Shown: positions 55,558 to 64,000 of the stretch, piece after piece
Position numbering within the stretch: the first letter of the stretch is position 1
Layout of the letters: every line of letters starts with the position of its first letter
Source: Littorina saxatilis
Taxonomy: Eukaryota; Mollusca; Gastropoda; Littorinimorpha; Littorinidae
Direction of reading: 5' to 3'
DNA length: 64,000 nucleotides
Assembly: GCF_037325665.1 (NCBI RefSeq)
Contig: NC_090255.1
Location: 36,450,045 to 36,514,044 of the forward strand
The notes under the pieces: generated by a model
Databases searched by the model: none
Told to the model about the DNA's origin: nothing
Seen by the model: the letters and a program-made list of their open reading frames with translations, nothing else
Program-made: the position numbers and the translations under genes

Positions 55558-58500
55558 TTTAAATGTGGGTATACAGCTTCGCAACTTACACCAGAGGGGT
55601 CAATAGGCGACAGTGGTTTGCCTCCTTTCTGCGATTTTTGCTGCAGTCGATCCTGCGGCTGGAAAATCAATCCATCAATCAATCAATATATCAATCAATC
55701 AATCAATCCAAATAGGTGATACAATAAATTGATCAGAAAAGTAAGTAAAATGTTGATTTAGATTAAATAAATGTACATAAGCTTACAACAAATGAACAAA
55801 TAATATTTTTACATTTTACTTTGAATTATAATCAACTCAAGAAAAAAAATCTGAAATGATTAAATAAATAAAAATCTTACAAAATCAATAGGAGAAAAGC
55901 TGGTAAACAAAGCAACAAATTAAATAGATAAATGCATCCACCAGACTTTGATTTCTGCGCAACTCATCAGAGATCCAAAGCAATACATATAAATTACAGT
56001 GGAACCCCCTTTTTACGACCTCAAAACATCTGAGAAAATCAGGTCTTAAAAAGGAGGGAGTCTTAAAATGGAGGTAAATTTACAGAGATTATGAACAGAA
56101 AGTCTGCAAAAACAAGGTCTTAAAAATGAGGGAGTCTTAAAATGGAGGTAAATTTACAGAGATTATGAACAGAAAATCTGAAAAAAAGGTCTTAAAAAGG
56201 AGGGAGTCTTACATTGGGGGGTCTTAAAAGAGGCTCCTGTATCAGCCAAGACAAACATAAGGGTAACATTCACTTACCCTCTTAAACCTTTTGCCCTGTT
56301 TCTTCATGATGAGTTCATCCACCATACTTTGCAAACACATGCTCATCAGCATTGCCTGAAAAAAACCACACAGGTAAAATCATCAGGAGTATTCTTAAAC
56401 AAACTTGGTGTATTTTCAGAAAAATTAGCGTACTCCACGCAGCATTTGAACATTCGTGATTCAAACATGCTTCACACGCATCCGTCGCATCGTTAATTAA
56501 GCAACCAATACATTTAAAACAAATGCTTCTTTCAATGTTTTCTGACAAAAACTGTAATCATGTGTCAAAACACTGGTTCGGTTTCGGGATGCGCTTGTGA
56601 AGAAAAGTAGTCTAGGAATTTTTCTCGTCATATTTTTTTCCACTGACCGTACTGGTCGTATTCTAGACAATCATGCGTACAAAATACGGCAAAATCGTAT
56701 GGGTTTCCAGGTCTGCATCATGTACACTGCTGTCCAGTGGTATCTGATTCTCATTTTACCCGTACTCAAAACTAAGGAATGTTTAAAGTTCTTGTCAAAG
56801 GCTTGTGCTGGGGCGGGGATGTAGCTCAATCGGTAGCGCGCTGGATTTGTATCCAGTTGGCCGCTGTCAGCGTGAGTTCGTCCCCACGTTCGGCGAGAGA
56901 TTTATTTCTGAGTCAACTTTGTGTGCAGACTCTCCTCGGTGTCCGAACACCCCCCGTGTGTACACGCAAGCACAAGACCAAGTGCGCAACGAAAAAGATC
57001 CTGTAATCCATGTCAGAGTTCGGTGGGTTATAGAAACACAAAAATACCCAGCATGCTTCCTCCGAAAGCGGCGTATGGCTGCCTAAATGGCGGGGTAAAA
57101 ACGGTCATACACGTAAAATTCCACTCGTGCAAAAAACACGTAGTCAGAGTTGCCAACTGATACGGATTTCCCGTATCGGATACGGATTTTTCGTGATTTT
57201 CGAGTGATACGGCGTATGACGGGGATTGATACGGAAAAACTTCATTGATACGGGAAATTTCAAAAATGACATTTGTAAAAAAAAAAGGGGGGAGAAATAT
57301 TCCGATTGGACGAAAGCGTGAGATCGGTTTCCGATCACGGTTCCGTTCATGTTTTGCTGTTCTTGAATGAGCTTCAATATCCTCCCGGCCTCCGAGTCCG
57401 AGTCCATGTCCGATGCTGATATCTTCGCGGCACTTGGTGCAAAACGCGAAATGTATGCCGCGTCTTGTCGATTCGGAGATGAAGTCATACTCTTGTTTGT
57501 AACTCTTTTCAAATTTTACAAGAACTTTCGGGCGCTGGACCGTTGTTTTCTTCATTTTGTGGTCGTCTGCTGCTGCTTCTTCTTCTGCTTCTCATCCACA
57601 TTCGACTGAAGCGCATGCGCTAGCCACAAATCTCGCCTATTCTCGTTTAGTTTCGATTTTGATCACAGCGTTTGTGTGACGAAGCCTCGCGCTAAACGAG
57701 ATTTCAGAAGTGAAACTACGCCGAGTACAGGCGCTTGAAAATACACTCCAGTCATTATATAACTATACTCGAAAAATGTTTAATCGGGAAACTTTTGCAC
57801 TATTCGGGAAAATCCGGGACTGGACATAAAATCAGGAATGTGAAGAATGGATTTTGCCTGTGTTCATTATAGTTTATAGATAAATCATGAAATGATAATA
57901 AGAAAGCATATTCAATACACATCACTTTTTCATACAATTCAAATCAATACTGATTTTAGTTCATTATCAGAACAGAAGCACTGAAATCAGTATTGATTGG
58001 CATTTTATGATGAAATTGATTGATCTTTATACCATGCACCTCACTACCATAAACACAACTTTCAAATTCTGCCTTACGCGGTAATACCGCGGTGCCGCGC
58101 GCTATGTACAGTTTTTTGGCCTGATGATACAGTTTTTTGGTAATGTGATACAGGAAAACATTGATAGGGGTTGACATGTATGCGTAGTGTACGTGGGAGT
58201 TTCAGCCCACGAACGCAGAAGAAGAAGAAGAAGAAAGGCTTGTGCCATCCACCACAAATCTGGTCAGGCTTTTACAAGCGATAAGAGCAATCTTTCCAGC
58301 AATGAACGGGCAGACCTGTTGTAACTTGTACCACAAATCTGGTCAGGCTTTTACAAGCGATAAGAGCAATCTTTCCAGCAATGAACGGGCAGACCTGTTG
58401 TAACTTGTACCACAAATTCATGGAAGAGCACTGGACTTGTGATCCTAGGTTCACAGGTTTGAATCTCGGCCGGGACTGACCAAGTTATGGTATCCATGCC

Positions 58501-61263
58501 CCACCCCCATGTCACCACTGCATAAAGATGTTGGTCATAATTCTGCCAGAAGTGCAGGCAGCTGATTTCACCTAAACACTCGCACACCTGGCTAGCATGA
58601 TGCTAGCTTTTCACCGGAAGGAAGAGATCTGAATTTCCAAGCAATGGGATAATAAAGTGATCAAATAAAATAAAATAAAAAAACCTGAAAACAACTGACC
58701 TGTTCACTGACGATGGCGATCCAGCGCAGTGTGTCTTTGGACATGAGGTACTCAAAGGACAGTTCGAGCTGCGCTGACCCTGACTTGGTATACCCTGACT
58801 CGCCTTCTTTGGGATACTGAAAACAACAACTACAGTTTGACGCATGAACATCTACACCACAGACTTCTATCTATATATATCTTACTAGATGAATACCCGC
58901 TTCTGTCTGTCTGTCTGTCTGTCTGTTCGCCATGCACGGCCAAAGTTCTCGATGCATCTGCTTCAAATTTGGTGGGCATATTCAGCTGGACCCCGGACAC
59001 AATCTGGTCGATGAACATCTACGCCACAGACTTCTATATATATATATATATCTTACTAGATGAATACCCGCTTCGCCGGGTACCCGGCTTCGCCGGTAAG
59101 AAGTAGAGCCGCCAGGTACCCGGCTTCGCGATTGACGCCACACGGAGGAAGGGAGATAAACACGCAAAACACTGGAGAAGATAAGGAAGAGTTACTAAGA
59201 ATGGATGTACAGAAAAAGCAAAATCGGTTCAGCGCTGCGCGCTGAGAGCACGTGTTGAAAATGTTCATCGACCAGATTGTGTCCGGGGTCTACCTGAATA
59301 TGCCCACCAAATTTGAAGCAGATCCATCGAGAACTTTGGCCGTGCATGGCGAACAGACAGACAGACAGACAGACAGACACACACAAGCCGTATATAGATA
59401 TAGATATCTATATATACGGCTTGTCTGTCTGTCTGTCTGTCTGTTCGCCATGCACGGCCAAAGTTCTCGATGCATCTGCTTCAAATTTGGTGGGCATATT
59501 CAGCTGGACCCTTCTACTTGAAACCTGCCGAGTTTTCAATGTTGGTTCAGATCTAAGTATATCAATTCGTGTACAAAATCCCTCCCATCTTCAAAATATT
59601 GCCACTAATACTACCCCTCCCATCGTAAATATTCATTGCAACATTAATAGTCAGGAGCTTTGCCGGTGTTTCTGTGTCTGTCTTAAAACAGATCAAATCA
59701 CTTTCAACACTGTGCTCTTTTCTCTTTCAGCAACAACATGGCTTACCAACCACCACCACATTGTACTCTCTTGCGAGTCGTTCAAACTGGTCGATGAACA
59801 TTTTCAACATGGGCTCTAAGCCGGCGAACCGCCACGCTGCATACTCTGTCTCGCGATCCACTCGGCAAAGCCGGGTATTCATCTAGTAATATAAATATAC
59901 CTCAGGCATGGGAATTGAAAAAAGTAAAAAAGGCTGAAAATTTTTAAGTAATATCAAAGTCGACGGCACGATGCGCCTAGCCTCACTAGGGGGGTCCGGA
60001 GGCCTGCCCCCCCCCCCCCCGGAAAAATTTCATGCCCCCCCCCCCCCCCCCCCGAAAATGTTTCTCCAAAGAACCCAAATTATGCAATTTGATGTCATGA
60101 GAGCTCCAAGTTTGCCATTAAATTCAGTTTTCAGAACCATTTTTGCCTCCCCCAATTTTTTTTTGGGCGGACACTTTTGCTTACAAAAATATGTCGGCGG
60201 AAATTTGCCTTTCGGCGGACAATTCCCATGCCTGATACCTTGACTTGCCATTTTTAGGATACTGAAAATCATCTCTAAAATATAATGCATGAAAATCTAC
60301 ACATCCTACACACTTTACAACATGATGGCTACCCTGACTCTCTTTTTGGGGAATACTAAAATTCATCACTGCAGTATAACGCATGAACATCTGCTTGTCA
60401 TCCCTTCGGGGTCCTGATTTGGCCTATTATGGTCCGCTGGACCCGAAAAGTAACAGCTAACTAACTAACTTGTCATCCCTTCAAAACAAATCTGCAAGGT
60501 CTGACATGACGATATGTTTATATACATCAAAGGTAGTATACAAAATACACAAACTAAAAAAAAGATAGGGAGTTAATTACACCAGTATTTGATCATTTCT
60601 TTTAAACCTGCAATCTTCAAATCACAAGAATGCCCTCCGGTGCTTTGAAAAAATTGAAAGTCCCCAATCAGCGCAAAAATCTCATGCCTGTTAATACTAG
60701 ATACAGCAAAGGTGATTTCAGCTGTCACATTTGTGACCCGTTCTCACAAACGGGGGCCAAAGTCGCAGCGAGCCATTCCGAGCTATCGGCTGGGAAAGGC
60801 AGTGAGGGCCTACTTGGGTGATTTTCATTTTTTTGCATTTCTGACCTCTTTATACCCTAATCTTTCATATTCCGAAATATTTTGTTGAGTTTTATTATTT
60901 AAATGTGTTAATTATGTCTTCAAAGACACAAATTCGCTCACAACACTATAATTAGGGAAGGAAAAAATCGCGATTTTCTCAAAATGGCGTCCTTGAACAT
61001 GGTCCGGTTGTAACTTACTTAACTTCCGCAATTTTTTTCACACAAACTTCTTTTTGGTATCAAATTAAAGCTTATTAAATGCAGTTTCCAGTGATATGCA
61101 TATCTCCAAATATCCAAATTCCGACTTAGGCCCCCTTTTGTGAGAACGGGTCACATTTTGTCTGACATTAATATGTACAAGAATGCCTTGTGATACTCAC
61201 AACTGTGGTGATTCGCCAGCACCTCATTCTGGTGATTTTGAAAATGCCCTCTTTCACTTGATC
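51988..61263 (-). CDS. SNX17: SNX17 (sorting nexin 17), last six coding exons; 5' part outside window
   Basis: SNX17 is an early-endosome PX-FERM protein that binds NPxY/NxxY motifs in cargo such as LRP1 and beta1 integrin and hands them to Retriever for recycling. Exons (minus): 61263-61201, 58816-58700, 56355-56278, 55658-55590, 54028-53969, 52071-51988; all are phase 0 with GT/AG borders, 156 aa in total. Seen: EGIFKITRMRCWRITTV (human EGSFRVTRMRCWRVTSSV), LELSFEYLMSKDTLRWIAIV (human LELAFEYLMSKDRLQWVTIT), AMLMSMCLQSMVDELIMKK (human AIMMSICLQSMVDELMVKK) and the C-terminus AFEGIGDDDL (human AFEGIGDEDL), the tail whose final Leu binds Retriever. PX and most FERM exons must lie right of 64000; none was recognised between 61264 and 64000. 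Confidence 0.95.
52072..53344 (-). other. Last SNX17 intron, left part
   Basis: AT-rich; only the possible element at 52185-52378 stands out. Confidence 0.6.
52185..52378. mobile_element. Possible TA-flanked element, GTCAATCCTGTC ends
   Basis: TATAGTCAATCCTGTCTTTA left and GCAGGCTGGACTGTACA right are imperfectly complementary; both arms carry GTGGTCG text (AAGTGGTCGTTAGAGAC, ACGTGGTCGCAAGAG). Confidence 0.5.
53345..53462. mobile_element. TTAAGACC element fragment in SNX17 intron
   Basis: CCCCTTTTAAGACTGCCCC and TTTAAGACTCC text as in the fuller copies; a SINE 3' fragment adjoins at 53463. Confidence 0.5.
53463..53592 (+). mobile_element. SINE 3' fragment in SNX17 intron
   Basis: CTCCCCCGAAATCGGCGTAT to AAGAAGAAGAAG. 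Confidence 0.7.
53969..54028 (-). CDS. SNX17: SNX17 penultimate exon (linker)
   Basis: 60 bp, NQSPRSQSPVETTDRVSVAV, in phase 0 between ctaattcag and gtaaag. It resembles the human linker before the Retriever tail only loosely. Its acceptor region is repeated upstream in the intron. Confidence 0.65.
54021..54995 (-). repeat. Four copies of the SNX17 penultimate-exon acceptor region
   Basis: The block of intron end, AATTCAG acceptor and AACC exon start at 54028 recurs at 54157, 54837 and 54951 (first-base positions), each with the upstream TTTCTTTTTCC tract. The spacing is 129 and 114 bp, except that about 560 bp of another element separates the two pairs. Confidence 0.8.
54200..54770 (+). mobile_element. 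Dispersed element ending in a GAGTCACTT hairpin
   Basis: Inserted within the SNX17 acceptor repeat. It ends with a hairpin (GAGTCACTT, loop, AAGTGACTC; 54720-54745), preceded by a CCGG tandem run (54677-54695) and ACCTTGAAAAAGGTCAAAGGTC-like inverted text. A terminal hairpin recalls Helitron 3' ends, but the class is not established. Confidence 0.45.
55353..55553 (+). repeat. GT microsatellite, 200 bp, next to an SNX17 exon
   Basis: GT run with a few GCATG breaks, ending 37 bp from the 55590-55658 exon (its donor side). Confidence 0.95.
55590..55658 (-). CDS. SNX17: SNX17 exon (linker)
   Basis: 69 bp, PQDRLQQKSQKGGKPLSP then IDPSG, corresponding to the human Ser/Gln-rich linker. Supported by splice signals and phase; weak homology. 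Confidence 0.75.
55995..56241. mobile_element. TA-flanked TTAAGACC element in SNX17 intron
   Basis: TACAGTGGAACCCCC start, three blocks of GGTCTTAAAAAGGAGGGAG, right end GGCTCCTGTA. Confidence 0.65.
56278..56355 (-). CDS. SNX17: SNX17 exon (CLQSMVDEL)
   Basis: 78 bp, AMLMSMCLQSMVDELIMKKQ then GKRFKR, the final FERM helix; acceptor tttttttcag, donor gtaagt. Confidence 0.95.
57145..58182. mobile_element. hAT-like non-autonomous element, 6-bp target duplication, inside a SINE
   Basis: CGTAGT flanks both sides (57139-57144 and 58183-58188). Ends are CAGAGTTGCCAAC and GTTGACATGTATG, imperfect inverted repeats. It splits a SINE whose two halves (up to 57144 and from 58183) read through as one copy. 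It carries the BED finger and several GATACGG / TGATACAG repeats near each end. Confidence 0.75.
57325..57555 (-). CDS. BED-type zinc-finger fragment inside a hAT-like element
   Basis: Reads MKKTTVQRPKVLVKFEKSYK then EYDFISESTRRGIHFAFCTK and onward, with FCTKCRED, GGREDIEAH and TAKHERN: a C-x2-C ... H-x5-H finger of the BED class used by hAT transposases. A small in-frame duplication (GHGLGLGGR) interrupts it. No transposase catalytic domain follows, so this is a remnant or captured exon. Confidence 0.6.
58250..58605 (+). mobile_element. SINE with tandemly doubled leader
   Basis: The block starting ACCACAAATCTGGTCAGGCT occurs twice almost exactly (58250-58330, 58331-58409), then a tRNA-like part (GAAGAGCACTGGACTTGTGA, GGTTTGAATCTCGG) and the body found inverted at 37315-37520. 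Confidence 0.6.
58700..58816 (-). CDS. SNX17: SNX17 exon (FEYLMSKD)
   Basis: 117 bp, YPKEGESGYTKSGSAQLE then LSFEYLMSKDTLRWIAIVS and EQ. Last strands of the FERM C lobe. Confidence 0.95.
58887..59892. mobile_element. Complex inverted-repeat element, TTACTAGATGAATACCCG ends
   Basis: TTACTAGATGAATACCCGC (58884) and again (59050) face GCCGGGTATTCATCTAGTAA (59870-59890). A block with ATGCACGGCCAAAGTTCTCG occurs three times (58932 plus, 59332 minus, 59450 plus) beside CTGT/ACAG runs. At least one duplication or nested insertion. In SNX17 intron. Confidence 0.6.
59903..60234. mobile_element. hAT-like MITE, CAGGCATGGG ends, 6-bp target duplication
   Basis: Perfect 15-bp ends (CAGGCATGGGAATTG and its complement) flanked by ATACCT on both sides. 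Interior includes poly-C runs and TTCGGCGGACAATTCC. Confidence 0.8.
60734..61154. mobile_element. MITE with GTGACCCGTTCTCACAAA ends in SNX17 intron
   Basis: GTGACCCGTTCTCACAAACG at left is mirrored by TTTTGTGAGAACGGGTCAC at right; inverted ends of about 34 bp, with ATTT on both sides as a possible duplication. It shares the GTGACCC start with the element at 24249. It ends about 45 bp from an SNX17 donor. Confidence 0.82.
61201..61263 (-). CDS. SNX17: SNX17 exon (FERM C lobe, TRMRCW)
   Basis: 63 bp, DQVKEGIFKITRMRCWRITT plus V, with cag acceptor and gtgagt donor. TRMRCWR is diagnostic for SNX17. Confidence 0.93.
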
Positions 61264-61571
61264 CTGCAACAACAACAAAATAAAATCAAAATAAAATCAA
61301 AATTATTTTAAATGTTTTGCTTACAGGACAGGTTACTAAGCATTAAAATCCTTGGAAACAATGCACGTCAGGCAGGGAACACTAAAAGGCAACCCAAACA
61401 GCCTGGCAGAGTTATACTGTTGAGAAAAAAGTGGAGGACGGGTCAAGAAAACTTAAATGATCTCTAAAAATGTGTAAAAAAATCAAGGTCTAATAAAGTA
61501 CAGCAGTACCTGCGATGTGTGGACCCTCCCATGAGAGGAGTGACCTCCCTTAAAAGGACACTTTCTCTTGT

Positions 61572-62443
61572 TATATTTAGTCAAGTTTTGACTAAATATT
61601 TTAACATCGAGGGGGAATCGAAACGAGGGTCGTGGTGTATGTGCGTGTGTGTGTGTGTGTGTGTCTGTGTGTCTGTGTGTGTGTAGAGCGATTCAGACTA
61701 AACTACTGGACCGATCTTTATGAAATTTGACATGAGAGTTCCTGGGTATGAAATCCCCGAACGTTTTTTTCATTTTTTTGATAAATGTCTTTGATGACGT
61801 CATATCCGGCTTTTCGTGAAAGTTGAGGCGGCACTGTCACGCCCTCATTTTTCAACCAAATTGGTTGAAATTTTGGTCAAGTAATCTTCGACGAAGCCCG
61901 GACTTCGGTATTGCATTTCAGCTTGGTGGCTTAAAAATTAATTAATGACTTTGGTCATTAAAAATCTGAAAATTGTAAAAAAAAATTAAAATTTATAAAA
62001 CGATCCAAATTTACATTTATCTTATTCTCCATCATTTGCTGATTCCAAAAACATATAAATATGTTATATTCGGATTAAAAACAAGCTCTGAAAATTAAAT
62101 ATATAAAAATTATTATCAAAATTAAATTGTCGAAATCAATTTAAAAACACTTTCATCTTAATCCTTGTCGGTTCCTGATTCCAAAAACATATAGATATGA
62201 TATGTTTGGATTAAAAACACGCTCAGAAAGTTAAAACAAAGAGAGGTACAGAAAAGCGTGCTATCCTTCTTAGCGCAACTACTACCCCGCTCTTCTTGTC
62301 AATTTCACTGCCTTTGCCATGAGCGGTGGACTGACGATGCTACGAGTATACGGTCTTGCTGAAAAATGGCATTGCGTTCAGTTTCATTCTGTGAGTTCGA
62401 CAGCTACTTGACTAAATATTTTATTTTCGCCTTACGCGACTTG
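61572..62443. mobile_element. 0.8-kb element, ACATTTAGTCAAG family, copy 3
   Basis: Same order as copy 1, and retains the left inverted pair TTAGTCAAGTTTTGACTAAA that copy 1 lacks. It interrupts another repeat whose halves (about 61505-61571 and 62444-62550) share GGACACTTT-type text. Confidence 0.75.
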
Positions 62444-62735
62444 TTCCTTTTTGTATTATCTCTACCAAAGTATACCTGTCATGAAAGGCCACCTGCAATG
62501 TAAGGACACTTTTGGCTGGTCCCAAGGGTGTCCTTTCATCACAGGTAACACTGTACTTGAAACTTGCTGTTTTTTTGAATTCACAAAAAGACAATGAGTG
62601 TTGCTGTAGAAACATTTTTGGCAGACAATTTTCTTGGGCCATGCTAAACATGAGGAAGGATTGAGATCTAGTTTCGGTAGAAAATGGGGTATGTGGTTTT
62701 CAAAGTCCTATGTAATCAGCGCAAAACATACCAGG

Positions 62736-63122
62736 GCAACTTCTTCTTCTTCTTCTTCTTCAGCGTTTCAGAATTGTCTGGTTACGTGTGAGCTCGTTTG
62801 CCCATTTGGGTTCCCCACACTGTACTCTGAGAGCATAGTCAGCTTCACTCCGCTTTCGTTGAGTAGGCATGCTGGGTATTTTCGTGTTTTCATAACCCAC
62901 CGAACTCTGACATGGATTACAGGATCTTTTCCGTGCGCACTTGGTCTTGTGCTTGCGTGTACAAACGAAGGGGGTTAAGTCACCAGCAGGTCTGCACATA
63001 AGTTGACCTGGGAGATCGGAAAAATCTCCACTCTTAACCCACCAGGCGGCAGCGACCGGGATTCGAACTCACGACCTCCCGATTAGGAGGCCGACGTCTT
63101 ACCACCATGCCACTGCGCCCTT
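62736..63122 (-). mobile_element. Full-length SINE inserted in another repeat
   Basis: CTTCTT tail at left, AAGTGCGCACGGAAAAGATC body (minus), head GGCATGGTGGTAAGACGTCG with GAGTTCGAATCCC. Confidence 0.75.
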
Positions 63123-63231
63123 CGACCGCTCATGCAATCTTGTAGACCAGTTCAGCTGTGACTGATCTGTGTAAAATGTCATATTTTGGTCAAATAATAT
63201 GAGCAATATCAGTAAAGTGGTTCAAATGCAA

Positions 63232-64000
63232 AGGCCGACGTCTTACCACCACGCCCGTCACCAGGGCAACAATTTGTAATGCAAGTGCTATAACAGAATC
63301 CTGGCCATGAACAGTGCTTACCAGTTTGTGTTTAAAAGCTGACACACTGACTGACTGCACTGCAGCAACATGCCTTTTTGACAAAAACTTATTCATTTTC
63401 TTGACCGTTCTTTCACTTTTTTGAAGGGTATATTTGCAAACATCATCTATTTGCTCTGGTGTGTTTAACTTTCTAGCTACTGCTATTATTTATGCTAAGG
63501 TAAGGTATTAATAAATTAGTCCTGTGAGCTTAATCCCTCATGGAAATTTGAGTTATAATCTTCCTACTGGGGAAAGTAAGCTGCCATACAGCACAACGCT
63601 ACCTACATATTTTCCTTTTCCCTGCATAAACTTGTGTTTGTGTTTTCCAAGCCCTGAATAATTTGTTGTGAACTTGTGATCTTTATCATGGGCATGCATG
63701 CACACGGGGGTTTTAAACACCAAGAAGAGTCTGCACAAAGTTTACGCTGGGAATTAAAAATCTCTGACCTAAAGCCTCAAATTAACTGGGCGAAGTCGAC
63801 TACACGAAGTATACTTTGCGAATCTGGCCACACGGAGCTTTAGTACCTAGATTTTGGTACAATGGCTGCATGAAGTTGACTTTGGGAAGCTGGCCACACG
63901 GAGCTTTAGTACCTAGATTTTGGTACAATGACTGCATGAAGTTGACTTTGGGAAGTCAACTTTGGCTGAATTAAGGATCGTCTTAACCTGAGGTTGAAAG
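63232..64000. other. Right edge, within or upstream of SNX17 intron
   Basis: A reverse SINE-like piece (63640-63760) and a 68-bp direct repeat (GGCCACACGGAGCTTTAGTA at 63827 and 63891). No SNX17 exon recognised. Confidence 0.5.

Larger units (their letters stand above)
56812..58226 (+). mobile_element. Full-length SINE split by a hAT-like element
   Basis: GGCGGGGATGTAGCTCAATC head to CAAAAAACACG, then after the insertion GTGTACGTGGGAGTTTCAGC to the AAG tail. Confidence 0.85.

Noticed and set aside
55318-55682. Open frames of HT or CV repeats
   Set aside because: Translation of the GT microsatellite; only the 55590-55658 exon within it has splice signals and fits SNX17.

Overview
The window looks like nuclear DNA of a gastropod mollusc. 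A caenogastropod such as a periwinkle is my best guess. The evidence is metazoan genes with short exons and long introns, dense tRNA-derived SINEs of types I associate with gastropods, and many short inverted-repeat DNA elements and microsatellites. The species is inference. I saw no bacterial operons, CRISPR array, rRNA genes, or retrovirus-like or other capsid-bearing elements.

Three conserved genes can be read. NBN (nibrin, a DNA double-strand-break sensor of the MRE11-RAD50-NBN complex) lies on the minus strand, 17110 to 11762, in two coding exons joined in frame (947 aa). EIF2B4 (delta subunit of the translation factor eIF2B) lies on the plus strand, 18482 to 36433, in twelve coding exons whose phases all agree (585 aa); an untranslated first exon probably ends at 17297. 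NBN and EIF2B4 start head to head over about 130 bp carrying ETS-like and E2F-like sites, so they probably share a bidirectional promoter. SNX17 (an endosomal PX-FERM sorting nexin) lies on the minus strand from the right side of the window to its stop at 51988; the last six coding exons are visible and the PX and FERM exons lie beyond the right edge. EIF2B4 and SNX17 are also neighbours in human, but head to head; here they are tail to tail about 15 kb apart.

Left of NBN (1 to 11.6 kb) are repeats and one intact orphan ORF (4197 to 3379, minus). Between EIF2B4 and SNX17 (36.4 to 52 kb) are a probable long EIF2B4 3' UTR with a roughly 100-bp tandem repeat, inverted-repeat elements, and a broken zinc-finger-like exon near 44.8 kb.

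Mobile DNA falls into recurrent families: tRNA-headed SINEs with exchangeable heads and tails, one LINE 3' end, TTAA-flanked elements, TA-flanked elements with CAGTGGAACC or CAGTGAAGTCC ends, hAT-like elements with 6-bp target duplications, a Mutator-like element with a 9-bp duplication, and a three-copy family of about 0.8 kb. Several are nested.

The most unusual theme is local duplication at exon edges in all three genes: the NBN stop segment (three copies), the EIF2B4 exon 3 donor edge (four copies), the EIF2B4 exon 10 acceptor half (two copies), and the SNX17 penultimate-exon acceptor (four copies). Another is a 41-copy 19-bp minisatellite that seems to have grown from inside a TA-flanked element in an EIF2B4 intron. 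NBN also has a 16-residue-period SPSP array.
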